From Dermanyssus gallinae (taxonomy: Eukaryota > Arthropoda > Arachnida > Mesostigmata > Dermanyssidae): a DNA stretch of 64,000 nt. Positions 49,241-60,352 of this stretch are shown here, in pieces (within the stretch, counting starts at the first letter, position 1; each line of letters starts with the position of its first letter). The notes under the pieces were generated by a model. The model made no database searches and was not told where the DNA came from. It saw only the letters and a program-made list of their open reading frames with translations. Location of the stretch: NCBI GenBank assembly GCA_003439945.1, contig QVRM01006062.1, positions 107,501-171,500 on the forward strand, given 5' to 3'. The translations under genes and the position numbers were made by a program.

Positions 49241-49599
49241 ACACGCAGCGAGCTGACAGACGATCAGCGGTCCTTGCACTTTTTTGCTCGATGGAACGGT
49301 CGATAAAGTGTTAAAATTGTACATAATAACGACTGTATTGTAATTATGTACCATCGTGAAATGCAAAGTTATTGCAAAATAAGCAATATGTATGTAATGA
49401 GTGATGACAATAGAATTGGAAAATATAGTAAGATCTATTGTAGCTGTCTCTTGATAGCGCTTTCCAAGCTAGAAATTCATTTCATCTACGTATCAAGGAG
49501 TATGAAATGTCTGTGTGTGCCTGTACGTATCCCAAACTACTTTTCGGGCTGACAGTCGCCAAGATTTAACGTTTACGGTACTGCTTTTCGCATTGCTCC

Positions 49600-49712
49600 A
49601 TAGACGGACCCACAATATTACAAATGTGATACGGTGGGGCTCGAACCCGCATACCTATGTGTCTCCTGCGGTTGCGAGACGCAAGCGAATGCACCACACC
49701 ACCGGGCTCGAC
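49600..49712 (-). mobile_element. tRNA-derived SINE, family 1 copy A
   Basis: On the minus strand an A-box-like GGTGGTGTGGTGC (near 49703-49691) and a B box GGGTTCGAGCC (49648-49638) stand at tRNA-like spacing. The acceptor arms do not pair as in a real tRNA. The tail CACATTTGTAATATTG then GGGTCCGTCTATGGAGC is shared with the copy at 57400-57510, and the middle GACACATAGGT is also shared. So this is a SINE head plus body, not a tRNA gene. Confidence 0.65.
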
Positions 49713-49879
49713 GAATATATAAATATCCCAAACTAACGCAAGTTGTGTAGACATGATGGCAGCAGATAGCATACCCTCCTGCTTTCTTGAGGATAGAAAA
49801 CCAATGGAAGCTGTCGTGCGTGTGTCGTTGTTCACGCCATACGAGGAAAAATACGCTGTTTTTTTTTTGTTATTTGAAC

Positions 49880-50049
49880 AGGCTTGGCGACGTATGTAAA
49901 CCGTCATCAGGCAGATTTGAGCAATGCGACATAACCTTTTCATACTCTCACCTTAACAAGTATTTGGCACTTGAGATAAAGGCAACAGTGACTATAAATG
50001 AAAATGACTAAGAGAGAAATAATCTGGCAACAAGAAAGTTATAACATTA

Positions 50050-50093
<44 letters not shown>

Positions 50094-50489
50094 TTGAGCT
50101 AAATGTACCTGACATATTTAGATGTGTTTTTAAATATCTGTCACGCCTCTGAGAGTCTGCTATAGATATGAGTATACAAGAGAAGACACCGTTTTGTGAC
50201 TTGAGGGGGCGTTATCTTCTACCAAGTCAACAGCGGCCGTATGTGCGTTTAGCCAGCCTTTGCCAGGCAGTAGCAGGTAGCAAGCTTCGACTGGAAAATT
50301 ATGTCGCATTAATCGTACTCACCGTAAGAGCCGCAGATCGGGTAGATTAGAGCGATGCGACAGAACATTTTGGTACTCTCACCTCAGACGAAAATGTAGC
50401 ACATGAGATACGTTCAACAGTATCTATAGACAAAAATATGATTAAGAGAGAAATAATCTAGCAAAACAAGAAAGCAGCAACGTTAATCT

Positions 50490-50520
<31 letters not shown>
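49880..50520. repeat. Diverged tandem duplication, period about 430 bp
   Basis: Shared ordered blocks: AGATTTGAGCAATGCGACA (49913) versus AGATTAGAGCGATGCGACA (50345); TACTCTCACCT; CACTTGAGATA versus CACATGAGATA; and AAGAGAGAAATAATCTGGCAA versus the same with TAG. Each copy ends in a (TA)n tract (50053-50091 and 50494-50520). No coding content. Confidence 0.7.
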
Positions 50521-50754
50521 GTGGGTATCTACTCTGATCAGCTCGACCAAGTTTTGTCACTCTCCTAATCATAAAAAGGGGATTTATACATAAATGCATC
50601 GCACACAAAAAAGAAAAAGTTCCGGGTTTTCGATTACAGACATTAATTCGATGATAGAACAAAACGATCTAGTGAGAGGCAGACACCGCTTCGCCGCATG
50701 CAAAAAGTTAGCAAACGCTGTCAAGTTACCAGTTACTAAACCATCCTTGTGCTT

Positions 50755-51640
50755 TCAAGTTTTGTTATACACTGGTAAGCACACTGTATACCGGCACATG
50801 TAGACAGTGATATGAAAAACAACTGCAGTTCTGAAAAGCACAAATGTGTCCAATTTCCTGAGCGTGACTAGCTGGCTGTGGAATTTAAACAACCTCCACA
50901 GACGTTCTTGCTTACCTGCGCTATTTTTGTACTTCGGGTCGTACAATGCGAGGCAAATGTCGCACGTCGGCTGCGGGCCACAGTGTAGGCGAAGTCATGT
51001 CCCACTGCATCATCAGAAAGAAGAGGCAACTGATCACGTCAATACTCAGCTGCCAGGTGAAGGCAGTGGAGAAAGTATAAAAAGTCAATGGATACATCTT
51101 CGTGTGCATGAGCTGCAGCGGAGTACTCAATGTCTGGTTTACGGTCGAGGCCAACGGTAAGGACTATCCTTTAGTATTCCATCGACCTTTCCGGGCCGTC
51201 GATAGATGACACCCTTACCCCGAAAGTAAAGAAGGAAAAACAGGTAGAGCAGTTTCCGCGCATGATGCTTTTAAACACGTCCGCCGGCTGAAGTGCTCGG
51301 GTGACCAACGTTGGCTTGTGATCGTTGTTGCCTGCACGTGTCGACGAGGCGAAGTATCATCCCACATCGATTGTGCGTAGCAGCAGGTACATGGGAAACC
51401 ACAGTAGAAATAGGATGCATCAAATAGTATCAAAACCAGGCTCTGTTAGATCAGCCAACGAAACCGCACCAAATCGCCCAGCGGAGCCATGTTGTTAGCT
51501 AGGTGGGCTATATAGAAAACGTCACCAGCACTTGCCAGTTTGTCTTTACGCAGAAGCCGTGTTAGAGTGATCGGTTAAGTCCGTACACGGTCCAACATTG
51601 ACTACTACCATCATGTGAACGGTGACAGTTCTCCGTCGTC
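50755..51640 (-). pseudogene. Gustatory-receptor-family pseudogene, paralogue of the 6046-7281 gene
   Basis: Ordered similarity to the intact receptor in several frames. LASAGDVFYIAHLANNMAPL near 51540-51480 matches its residues 106-125. At 51400-51360 a shifted frame reads LLWFPMYLLLRTIDV, matching 155-169. At 51150-51040, ASTVNQTLSTPLQLM and STAFTWQLS match 256-271 and 284-292. At 50905-50840, QERLWRLFKFHSQLV and LDTFVLF match 344-368. At least three frameshifts and stops lie between them. The TYhhhhhQF signature is not readable. It is inactive as read. It has the same strand as the intact gene, and its 5' flank is also homologous. Confidence 0.8.
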
Positions 51641-52020
51641 ATAGTAGTCCGCCGGCGTTGCTGAGGCATTGGACTTATGTCCACAACAAAGACTGGCATA
51701 TATTCAAAACTGGCATAGCAAACTCGTCACTGAAGGGTGCAAAGGTCTACCACAAATGCACCGCTTTGACGCTAGCCCGAGTTGCCGGCCACGAGCTCCA
51801 GCCAGGGCCGAGCAACGTCTGTTACTATTCGCCTCTTCCTGTCTCTCATCCTCGCTTTGCAACTTTCTGTCATTCTGTCAAGGCACAAGATACGGCAGGA
51901 GCCCCGACACGCGGCGAAAGTTCGTCACGTTCTTTCCGCTATCAAGCTGGCTGCACGGTCAGTCAGAGCCGTGCGCACGTGCCCGCATACAAGAATGGCT
52001 GTACGCAGCTGATACGCGAT
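51641..52020 (-). other. 5' flank of the receptor pseudogene, homologous to 7330-7600
   Basis: Holds the block CACGTTCTTTCCGCTATCAA followed by GCTGGCTGCACGGTCAG, matched at 7531-7560, and GTGCGCACG...ACAAGAATG, matched at 7573-7592. An earlier block, GACGCTAGCCCGAGTTG then ACGAGCTC, corresponds to GACGCTGGCTCGATTGGACGAGCTC at 7337. No open frame of its own is convincing. Confidence 0.55.
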
Positions 52021-55000
52021 CTTGAACGTCCGCACTCATGCTGCGACTCAGCGAGCGTACGCGAATGCCCGGGTCAAGCTGTATGCTATGCAAAATTTAC
52101 CTTTATCTCACGGAGTGCTGCTGCGTGACAGCCACCACTGTCCAGCTTGGGGCTGTTTCTGTCATATTGCTGCTGTTCGATCGATCAGGCAGATGAGCTT
52201 TCTGAGCTCTGAGCCTCGCCTTAGGCAAGAATCCCGCATCCAGGTACCGGGACCTGAATAGCCTTTAGTGAAGACGAGTTAAGTAAAGTCGTTAGTGAAG
52301 GCTAGACATAAAATCATACGGCGACATTACCTGCCATCGCAGAAGCGCTAGCAGCAGGGAGCATTGTTTAGCTCTGTTAAACTGTCTGGATGTAAAACTC
52401 TGCCGACATTAAAATGTTCTTCTTTTTGGCCTTTCAGGTAAGCTTTGGCGCGCGGCGCAATTTAAGTAACACATCGCCGCTTGTATGGCATATCACTTGC
52501 CGTCGGATGAGCGCTTGATACCACATCGAACTTTTGCTGAAACTATTTATAAAAGAGCTACAAACAGTTCAATTTTTCAGCGTGAGATCCCAAAACGACA
52601 CATACCTAGCATGGGCACAGTGCTCAATCAGCCTAGGTATGTAGCTAGCAAACTAAGTAAAGTAAAAACCCGCAGAATATTGACTCGTAATAACTTCCGT
52701 TTAATTTATTTACGTTTTGTCTGTACAATAGCATATTTACATTGCATTACACAAAACATTCGACTTCGCGTAAATATAAAATATTATATATATATGCTGA
52801 AGAGAGTGGGAGTATTGTACTTTCGTGTTTTACTTAGTGTGTATAGTGTGTAGGTTCACATTTGAGCAGTGGACCCTTAAAAATAAAACCTTGCAGGGAG
52901 AAGCTACTTTTTACTCGTATTGTATTCGCTTATGCGAACACACCGCGTACTGCCACCACCTACGAAGACTCATACCTAAGTAGCAATACTGTACGAAGCG
53001 GCAGTGTAGGCAATATTTGAGATCTTCCGAAGGTCAAAGAAAGTTCACCGTTAAATAAAAATTTACACATTCGAAAGCAAGGAAATCAACGGTTACACAT
53101 TAAAGAACTGTCAGGTCGTTTCCATAGAAGTGGCAGGAGCAGCAGTAGAAACACTAATGGCGGTGGCAGTTGTAATGCAACGAACAAAAAACCATAATTT
53201 TGAGCATTTTTCTATTATTGCACGATACAGTGGCGTTCTAGGGCCCTAAAAAGTCAGCGGTAGATTCGTATGATGCATACACATGATGATCTCTAAAGAG
53301 ATTAAACAGATTCTAAAAATCATAAAATTCCCACGTATGTCAAGCAATTAGGTCGAGATACCATAACCTGTGCGAATTCTTGCGTCAGAGGCTGCCGCTT
53401 GCCATTCAACGAGGAAATCCAGCGTCTGTTCGGGGCACATTGATGAACTGGGCTAACTCTGTGTTAGAGAACCCGTGATCACGTTCGCCCGGAGTTCACT
53501 CCAAAGTGCTAACATAGCGAAGTTATATAAACCAATGCTAATTGTGATGGAAAATTGCACCAGTTAAGTTTTTTCTTACAACTATGCATAGAGATGCATT
53601 TGAAGCATCTGCGCCACACGATAAGTGTGCTCGTTTTATTTACGACGCTAATATCCTACCAAACATATTTGGGCAAGGCTCTCGAATATTAGAAATAGTG
53701 CCCATCATATTTACAAGGATTTTCGCTTTCATACATCTATACATATACACACTGTTCATCTAATACCATATGCTTTTTGGTTTGATGAAATGGAAAATCG
53801 ACCTTGCTAATAGACTGTTGTATTGTATACACATCCGCACATATGCTTATATAAAGGAAACGCTACATTACATACGAATTGTAACATTTTAGGCGTTGTC
53901 TATAGCTTATTGATTAATAGCCGCAAAAAAGCCATAATTTTACGGTTATGTTTTATGCTTAATAGGCCGCAGGGTCTGTCTTCGAAATAGGTGCTCTGTT
54001 TTAACCCTCATAATATGCTTATCGCCCCATATTCCAGTACTAAACGCCTCGAGTCTAAATTTAGTGTATTATAAAAGAAGTTCACAATAAAATTTAGTAA
54101 AATTTGGTTTCATGAAAAGCGGTTGATGCTGGTTTTCTTGCTGCTGAAGTAACAGCTGCGAAATATATTGCAACTAGGTAGGGTAAATTAACGGTGTTAT
54201 TAACTTTATTGTACGCCACTTCGTGAAATTGTACGCAGCGTCTATATATATATATATATATATATATTATCATTACCTCCTCTGTACATACATTTATATA
54301 TTTGTATTGCTTTCTTTATAAAAAGCCTTAAAACATATATATTCTATGGTTGTATGTAGGCGTCTTGCACGTTAAGCAGCGAGATTGCAGTTACGCTCTC
54401 TTACTGCCTTCTGTTACTGCTGTTATAATTGTTAAGGCTTTAGCTTTTCTGTCGTTGTTTTTCTGTTGCTTTAACTCGCGCTGTTGCTAAGCAACGTTTT
54501 GCCTTTAGATTTAGCATTGGCTCTTTCAATTGGTTTTGCTGCTGTGGCCGTTATCACTTGTGTCTGTTGTTTCTTACTATTCTCATTTATGTTGATACCC
54601 TCATGTCATTGTTGTATTGTCGTCTACTAATCTCGCTGCTACGCTTGTAACCTCCACAGTACATATGCACTATGATGCGGGTGACATCCAGAGAGGATCG
54701 TGGAGGTTACGCGCGTGCAGCTTCACCTCAACGACCTCGCTTGGCGCGAGGTGGCTGAATGCCAGAGTGCTCCTATTTCCCGCCGCACGGTAGGATTCGG
54801 CGTCGTCACTGACGACCATGTTTGAGTGCGGGTGATCATTTTCCCTGAGATTCTCAAAGGAAATCGTTGTGGACGGGCTTCGCAGGTCGGGCGGGCCACA
54901 CACCGGCGAAAGCGCTAAGTCTATGGACTCAAAACAGCTGTGAGCAGTCTGCTTTGTACAGGATACAGCCGCTTCGGTGCCATCTGACGCACGCATCTGA

Positions 55001-56339
55001 AACAATCCCCGCCAGAGAAATCATTAGTGTTAACACAGACTTCACCTCGAGGCTAAGCTGCCGAACGAACTAGTAGCATCCACAAGCAGTCATTGATACC
55101 CGGCCTTCAATAACTCGTTTATTTTTTTCTAGGCTTTGAAGACCTTCTAAACTAAACTGCAATGGTTTTTAGACTTCCTAGAGGGGGGGGGGGGTACATG
55201 TATGTACGAGGAGGAGCTCGTAGCTAATCCAACTAGAATATAATCTAGTCTCTAAACTCTATCTTGCGGTACAATCTAGAAATACACATGATATTTAATT
55301 TCGAGATCTGATCTGATAATTGAGCTCCAGCGAACGTGTGCGCTCACATCACTACGCAATAGGTTCTAGCTTAAGGATTTTCGGTCGCGGCGGCTAGTCG
55401 ATAATCTTTGTTATAATTGCGCAGTAAGCGTGCACAATCTCTTTAGCGTCTCAAAAATACCACTAAGCATGTTGCAGTCGAGCGCGGCATACTAATGGTG
55501 GTTTTGTGATCATTATCATACGCCGTTTTGTCTAATTGTTCATATATGGGTGTTTAGCTTTAAGTACCTGCAGGTTTTCTCTGTTAAGCCATTATGGTCG
55601 CATCAGGCTTGCCACACGCATGCGCCCTCGGTGTAGAGGTTGCAAGCCTGAGACCGACACAGACACGCCTCTAACGCTAGACGATAGGCGCCGAGCAGCA
55701 AGTGAACGTATGTTTTTCTGTTTCATCTCTAGCTGCTGAATGGAAAGCCCAAAGGTCGTCTCCCTCCCCGCCCATAAGCTCTAAGAGCTTGCCGGAATCT
55801 TGGGCTGCAAGTAAGTGTGCCCAACCTATGACAGGCAGCGGAAGACGGAGTATGCCCGTGGACCCTTACATGAAGATAATCGCGACGGGGCCGGCAATAG
55901 CCAACACGCCCTAGATTATGCCCGTTTTGCGACAAAGTGAAAAGTTTGAGTCTTGCCCTCCGGGGGCTAAGGAGCGATTTTTGATCCTTTGTGGTAACGT
56001 TGTTAAACTCATGCAGAAGTGTTTGATCATTTTTGTAGTAGCTTACCTTTGGGGGTGATTTATGCAACATGCCTGCGCAAGGACGTTCGTACTAGGTAGA
56101 ATAATTTACAGGTTTGACTAAAAGGTAGCTTTTTAATCATTGTTAAATTTTTTCGTCGCAAGGGGCCAGTGCGCTGGAATACCATTCCTGAATAGCAAAG
56201 ATTCAATAGGCTCAAGTTTAAAATTTGAGCTTTAATTGGCTTAAAGCCTTTGACAATCTGTAGCTTTAACGAGTATGCACCTCTCGGTGGAATCCAGTGG
56301 TCACCGTTCTTCAGGCCAAGCGGGGTTGGTTAGGCATGT
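52021..56339. other. Intergenic, no gene recognised
   Basis: About 4.3 kb of AT-leaning DNA. Includes (TA)n at 54243-54267 and a G12 run at 55183-55194. Open frames up to about 120 codons have no domain or ATG-led structure. An isolated + strand reading near 53380-53450 (RLPLAIQRGNPASVRGTL) looks protein-like, but I cannot name it. Confidence 0.35.
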
Positions 56340-57270
56340 GTAAACTTCGCCCTCGAAGGGATTTTATTCCAGATCAATAACTGTGAGATAACGCAAGACT
56401 CGCTCTACTCTCTTTTCCACTGCGTCTGGGTTCCGAGAGGAGTCATTCGCGTAGGTACTTGACATCCAGTAGCGACTGGATGTCAAGTGCCTACGGAGCT
56501 GGCAAAACGTTTGATATAGAGGCAAACCTTTGGCTTTTTTTAGGTAAAGGTTTTGAAAGTAAACTTGCAGCGAACTGAATAACTCACATTTTCGAGCAAA
56601 ATGTGAAATAGCTTGTCGCACACCAGCTTAACGCGAGGACGTGCTCCAGTGTCAAGTTGCAAACTGTCTTAAACAATAGACCTCTCCATAGAGAATGCAA
56701 TGAGTTTCAAAAGTCAACTAACACCATCACCGTAAGTAAGGTACGACACAGGCATGCCTGCATGTGATACACCCAGAGCGGCGTCTGCAGCGTTTGACGG
56801 TAGCAATAGGGCCAGCTAGGAAACGCGCGTTTTCTGTGTCGTTTCAGCTGCTGAGTAGATGGCCTGAAGAAGCTCCTCATTAACCTTGAGGGTCCATTGC
56901 TTTTGCTGCCTTGAGTTGCTAAGTAGCTGATCCGTAAGAGTTGAAAGCTCGCTGCCAGGGACTTTACCCGCACCATTTTTTAAAATGGAGTAGCAAACAG
57001 TGAGACACGCGAAACCATTAATTCGATAAATATGACGGGCTTTGAAAAGAATTGGTTGAATCTCTGCCAATATCCAGGTATATTAGTCGTCAGTGCAAAT
57101 ACCGTCTGTAAGCCTCGATACGGTTTCCACCTGAGCTGGCGTAAATAGATCCCGTACATGGCGTAATCTAAATAAAATGGGCTTTCCATCCGCTGGGATC
57201 GAGTCCCACACTACTCGAAATAGTATTGGGCCATCTCCTTTTCTACTCGCAGCAATAGTACGTAAAAGTA
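56340..57270 (-). other. Possible decayed coding remnant, unassigned
   Basis: Minus-strand frames here look more protein-like than the surroundings: QRFNQFFSKPVIFIELMVSR, ELSTLTDQLLSNSRQQKQW with LKVNEELLQAIYSAAE, YRQTLQTPLWVYHMQACLCR, and VEKRVERVLRYL. They lie in different frames with stops. 'QTLQTPLWVYHM' is faintly like the 'NRTFSTPLLLMYM' of the chemoreceptor, so a third, very old receptor remnant is conceivable, but support is weak. Confidence 0.2.
56450..56495 (+). repeat. Hairpin: 21-bp inverted repeat with 4-nt loop
   Basis: Left arm 56450-56470 and right arm 56475-56495 are complementary at 20 of 21 positions. The remaining pair is T/G, a wobble in a + strand transcript. Loop AGCG. 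Arms begin CGTAGG(T/C)ACTTGACATC. Pairing stops abruptly at both ends. It could be a foldback-element core, a small-RNA precursor (the stem is short for a miRNA), or the result of a local templated inversion. Confidence 0.85.
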
Positions 57271-57399
57271 TTTAACCCTCCTCCATACAAAAAAAAGTAA
57301 AATGGGCTCTGGGGGCTGTACGAAACAAATCAGAGTGACGACAGTTCCCCTAATAACGTATACCAGCCTGCTAGGTTAGTATGCTCAAATAACTCGGGA

Positions 57400-57510
57400 G
57401 GATGTCTTGCAGTCATGTAAGGACTCGTGCGCATCGCGACCGGAAAAGACACATAGGTGCACAGGTTCGATCCTACTGTTGCACATTTGTATTTATGAAG
57501 TCCGTCTTAC
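57400..57510 (+). mobile_element. tRNA-derived SINE, family 1 copy B
   Basis: A-box-like CAGTCATGTAAGG near 57410-57422 and B box GGTTCGATCC at 57464-57473, with GACACATAGGTGCAC between them. The tail GCACATTTGTATTTATGAAG followed by TCCGTCTTA parallels the minus-strand copy at 49600-49712. Another B-box-like GGGATCGAGTCCCA lies at about 57198, without a convincing partner. Confidence 0.6.
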
Positions 57511-58711
57511 AAATCAATGTGGAAGAAAACACGTAAACGTTAAATGTTTGCTGAGTGTTAGCTCTAAAAGTGTTTTTTGAACCCTTTTAGGAGGGGTCTG
57601 CACGGCTCGAGCCAAGTCTACGTGACGTCTAGCCCAGAGGAACATAAGAAGAGTCTTCTTTCTTTCTAGTCAGCAGCACCACAGGCCTAACGTCGTCATT
57701 CTTCTTAACTGTGATCCTTCTTGGAACTAGGGCACGAGACTTGTTATATCCTACATTTAGAACGAGCATTCGGAAAAGACCAACGAATATCTCGCTCCTT
57801 ACATAGCTAAAGCACTGGAGAGGGAGAAAGGGAGAAAATGATCTGCCTCAAGCGTGATCACATGAGAGTGGTATCCAAGAGAGAGAATAATGTCGGCGGG
57901 TGCCAGTTGAGTCTTAAGGTGACCCACTGCGTGCATGATGAACGCGAGATACGTCTAATGAGACCTAATTATCTACGATGATGTGTTCGGTAAGGACCTG
58001 TCTAACCCGTTAATATGAGTTATAGAAAACAGGAGAATATACCACGCAGTAGGCAGAGACAGGTCCAGCCAGGCCCGACGAGCAATACGTGGCGACCGTG
58101 TCTATGCAATGGTTCCACCCGCTCTTAGGAACACTTCGCAACCCGAGATGGAACACAAGTTTTCTATAATTCGAGTACTGTGTTCTATAAAACACGCCTT
58201 TGTTATGTTTTTCGCTTAATTCTGCTAAATGATTGTTCATAGTTTAACAAGCACAACCGGAGCTAACTAAGGTGTGTAAGATTCTCTTTGCAACTTTTGG
58301 AGGTAACGAATCCCTTGTTCAAAACGCCGCAGTCTGCCACTAAAGGGTGCGGCCCTTTGGCTCGCACTGTGGTAGTTGGTGTGGTGTCCCTTTTTAAATT
58401 AAGTTGTTGATATATGACGTGCCGCATCTTGGTTTGAGGTTTTTATCTCCTTTCATCCTGATTTAAGATATTTATATTATATAAGTAGCTTCGAGCTCGA
58501 CGTAGGGAGTGGCTCTATTGCGGGTGCGTTACTTGCATTCTTATGTTTTTGTTTGCAAACGTTTCGACCGTACCCAATTGCACCGGCGTCAGGAACACAT
58601 AAGAAAAACTCGGCCCTGTGGAGGGAGGGGGAAGGCGATGTGGTTGATGATTTTCTATTTTTTAGACCGGTCAACTTAACTAACCTGCACTAACTGCCTT
58701 GATAATAAAAT
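57511..58711. other. Intergenic, no gene recognised
   Basis: No domain-bearing open frame and no repeat family recognised. It leads directly into a LINE fragment. Confidence 0.4.
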
Positions 58712-59170
58712 GCTGTTGCAATGGGAGAAATTAGGAGAGGCAGATCTACATAGAGTTCGATTTTTCTTCATGAAGCGGGTTTTGGAGTTGGCTAATTCTT
58801 GTAGGAATAGAATTTTTCATATTTTAGAAGGGGACTAATGACACAGGAATTACAGGTACGATGGGGACTACCTAGAACGGCCGCGTTTGTGGCCTACACT
58901 ATGAAATGGGGAGAAAAAGTAAAGGACGTAGACATAAGGATATACACGACGATAACAATGAGAAGTACAACTTGGCGAGCAGCCGGATATAGTGGTAGGC
59001 ATCTTACTATGGCGTTTGCAGCCCACGGGTTCCATCATGTGTTATGCAGCACGCGAGAATTCCACGATCCTCAGGTGTGTTGTAGGTGCTCGAGATGCTT
59101 TGGCCAGTGCAATAAATACCACGCCGTAGAATATCCAACAGTTCAGTCAATAGCTGAACTTGCAAGATGA
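58712..59170 (+). mobile_element. Non-LTR retrotransposon C-terminus with zinc knuckle (frameshifted)
   Basis: Frame 1 (58713-58835) reads LLQWEKLGEADLHRVRFFFM, then KRVLELANSCRNRIFHILEG and two stops. This parallels IWEHL...LDKVKATFLKRVLGL...NRLVYALAG of the 18137 copy. After a frame change, 58838-59170 reads RHLTMAFAAHGFHHVLCSTR, then EFHDPQVCCRCSRCFGQCNK followed by YH, the same C-terminal block and zinc knuckle. The part before 58712 is truncated. AATAAA follows at about 59248. Confidence 0.75.
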
Positions 59171-59841
59171 AAGAAGATATGGTTATGTGAAGGAGCCACT
59201 AATTGAGACTGATGTACTTTTTTATAATTTACTCAACCTGGGTGTTAATAAACCATAATAATACAATCCTGAGCTTCTTGCTTGTTTTTCAATATGCTGC
59301 ATTTCACCTGAGCGCAGTCCCGAACGGTTGAGCCGACAAAAAACACTCAATGAAGCACGATTTGTAGCTCCTTGCATTTTCAGAAGCATTCTTAATGCAC
59401 TCTTCGTACAGCATAATTACCATTGATCGGTTGACCAGAGTGACTGACAAGGTATATAGCCACATCCAGAAATACTACGAATATACCGATATTTGATGAT
59501 ACAATAGGAACGCCCTGATGATTGCAACCTATGAACGAAATGGGAAGGGGTGAGTTGATTGAAGGTGACATATCTGATATACGTTTAGAGAAGACTTTCG
59601 TGTCGCTGCATTGTGCTTGATGTTGCAAAGTGCAACAATTTGCTGTTTATCTCTACCTATTTTTCCACCTGTTCGTCGCAGAGTTCTCCACTTGTTCGTT
59701 GCAGAGAGACAGATTGCGATGGCTAGAGGTGATTCCTACAAAATCACTCTCTGGCAGAGGAGAAGAGAGAGAGAGCGCGCAAACGCTTACCTTGTGGCGA
59801 CAGCCGTAACAAGAGCCCGGGCTGCTACAATTCAGGTGATG
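59171..59841. other. 3' region of the dpr-like gene, no further gene
   Basis: Downstream of the dpr-like stop codon (minus strand). I did not find a clear minus-strand AATAAA within it. A short repeat CACTTGTTCG/CACCTGTTCG occurs at 59668-59697. Confidence 0.35.
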
Positions 59842-59984
59842 TCACGTCGTTCGCACGGCGACGAGAATCAGGAAAGCCATTTGTAGGGCGAGCAGCGGCC
59901 CAAGGCTGTAGAGTGTGCGCAGCGGGTGCGAAGTTGAGGTATCGGGAGTCTGCGACGATGACTGACGGGACATTTGCTCTTCAG
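59842..59984 (-). CDS. dpr-like terminal exon: spacer and hydrophobic GPI-type tail
   Basis: Acceptor GCTGCTTTAG before CTGAAGAG at 59984. The phase-1 join restores codon GCT. It encodes EEQMSRQSSSQTPDTSTSHP, then the hydrophobic tail, and ends in TGA at 59844-59842. A poly-CAG/CAA-type pyrimidine-rich stretch on the minus strand (GTTGTTGCTGTTGCTGCTGC) forms the acceptor tract. Confidence 0.8.
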
Positions 59985-60317
59985 CTAAAGCAGCAGCAGC
60001 AACAGCAACAACAACAGTGAGTCTCCGATTCGCTATTTGACACACTCGCTCCGTTCGGCGATTGTGACTCGACAACACAGTTACTCACGCTGCCCAAGGC
60101 TGACGCTGGTTACCCACGAACGAGTGTTGTTACAGTTTTCTTGCTAATGACTTTCTTCTTATCACGCTATTACGTATTGCATTCGCCTATAAATTAGCTC
60201 TCGCACACTTTTTTTTTGGCAGAGAACTGCCCCGGTGTGATTATGTATGATTGTAAAAATGTTCTATTTTAAATTTTAATTATTTATAATTAAACTCGAT
60301 TCACTGAATAACCGTCG

Positions 60318-60352
<35 letters not shown>

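Noticed and set aside
49633..49712. Functional tRNA gene on the minus strand
   Set aside because: A and B boxes are present, but the acceptor arms do not pair and the same head carries a SINE tail shared with 57400-57510.
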